64,000 nt of DNA. Origin: Butyrivibrio sp. (lineage in GTDB: Bacteria; Bacillota; Clostridia; Lachnospirales; Lachnospiraceae). Shown one piece after another: positions 63,577 through 64,000 of the stretch. Both the position numbers and the translations under genes were made by a program. Under the pieces are notes generated by a model. It saw nothing but the letters and a program-made list of their open reading frames with translations. It made no database searches and was not told the DNA's origin. Position 1 is the stretch's first letter. Every line of letters starts with the position of its first letter. The stretch covers positions 48,693 through 112,692 of the forward strand of contig SVGC01000010.1 of NCBI GenBank assembly GCA_015056495.1. Reading direction: 5' to 3'.

Positions 63577-64000
63577 ATGCATAGAAGGATGTTGAGTATC
63601 TTTTTATCTGCTTTCTTGGCAGTTGGTGCTTTGACTGGTTGCAGCTCTGTTGCAGATGATGCTGAAAGCGTTGCAGAGGCTGTTACAGAAGATGCTGGTA
63701 GTCTCCCTTCAGGTAATGTATCCCTGCGTGTTTGGGGTGCAGATGAAGATGAGGAGCTTATCAATCAGATAATCAGTAGTTTTAAGACACAGTATTCATC
63801 ACAGGCAACATTTGATATTACATTTGAGGCTCATAGTGAAGCTAATTGTAAAGATGATATATTAGGAGATGTTCTTAATGCTCCGGATGTATTTACCTTT
63901 GCGGATGATCAGCTAATGGCTTTGGTAGCTTCAGGTGTATTAAAAGAAGTAAGTAATTCATCTGAAATATCCATTATCAGCTGTAAGAGGATAAGCGTAG
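63577..64000 (+). CDS. Sugar-binding lipoprotein (3' end outside window)
   Basis: The frame is open from ATG 63577 to the window edge (141 codons). A signal sequence ends in a lipobox at Cys22 (AVGALTGC), followed by an acidic spacer. The start of a periplasmic-binding-protein type 1 domain is then visible (VSLRVWGADEDEELINQIIS, APDVFTFADDQLMALVASG). This resembles maltose/maltodextrin-type binding proteins of ABC importers. AGGAGGAATG lies upstream. Permease genes would be expected beyond the window. Confidence 0.8.
   Translation, partial: MHRRMLSIFLSAFLAVGALTGCSSVADDAESVAEAVTEDAGSLPSGNVSLRVWGADEDEELINQIISSFKTQYSSQATFDITFEAHSEANCKDDILGDVLNAPDVFTFADDQLMALVASGVLKEVSNSSEISIISCKRISV

Overview
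The window looks like chromosome from a motile, low-GC Gram-positive anaerobe of the Clostridia, most likely family Lachnospiraceae (Butyrivibrio, Pseudobutyrivibrio or Lachnospira type). This rests on a CheC/CheD-containing che operon ending in a sigma-28 gene, the order che-sigD-rpsB-tsf also known from Bacillus, minCDE, CUT1 sugar-transport genes without their own ATPase, a FapA-family (DUF342) gene, and Firmicutes-type LexA boxes. The genus cannot be fixed from this sequence alone. No rRNA, tRNA, CRISPR array, transposase or phage gene was recognised.

Layout. 1-9952: distal end of a flagellar/chemotaxis operon (cheB partial, cheA, cheW, cheC, cheD, a small membrane protein, sigma-28, a FapA-family protein and three poorly known genes), closed by a terminator. 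10020-12040: rpsB-tsf with its own promoter and a structured leader. 12140-14078: minCDE. 14142-16541: a P-type ATPase. 16577-18018: a MarR-type regulator with an inverted-repeat operator, then a MecA-like adaptor. 18136-21881: pseudouridine synthase, ligA, metA. 21920-35689: a cluster for rhamnogalacturonan-I (pectin backbone) oligosaccharides: YesU-like protein, YesS-like membrane AraC regulator, LplB/LplC/LplA-like transporter, YetA/PL26-like lyase, acetylesterase, PL11 lyase and a polysaccharide deacetylase-like protein. None of the enzymes has a visible signal peptide, so degradation is probably cytoplasmic after uptake. 35791-38477: a small protein with a UvrD-tail-like domain and a chemoreceptor. 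38565-42827 (minus): a 1420-residue acyl-CoA dehydratase activase-type fusion. 43251-45352: a rhomboid-like protein without the catalytic motif, a degenerate sigma-70-like protein and an unknown gene. 45528-48929: recA (two LexA boxes), recX, rny. 48930-51735: an HPr-like gene without the active-site histidine, bracketed by two near-identical 131-bp repeats, then a flavodoxin, DUF3793 and DtxR-type module with palindromic operators. 51801-59995: rRNA methyltransferase, a paired ABC exporter, a rhodanese-TtcA-like fusion, a CBS/DRTGG pyrophosphatase and a small unknown gene. 60067-61863 (minus): a second chemoreceptor. 62119-64000: acylphosphatase, an HD-domain protein and the start of a sugar-binding lipoprotein.

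The most interesting signals are: (1) a stem between cheB and cheA that buries the cheA ribosome site and start codon; (2) 131-bp multi-hairpin repeats abutting intrinsic terminators, with a remnant after tsf; (3) a sigma-like protein that keeps regions 1.1-2.2 but lacks recognisable 2.4 and 4; (4) a Crh-like HPr with no histidine; (5) TTAGC-N4-GCTAA operators on the flavodoxin promoter, close to a DtxR-family gene; (6) a three-helix rpsB leader.
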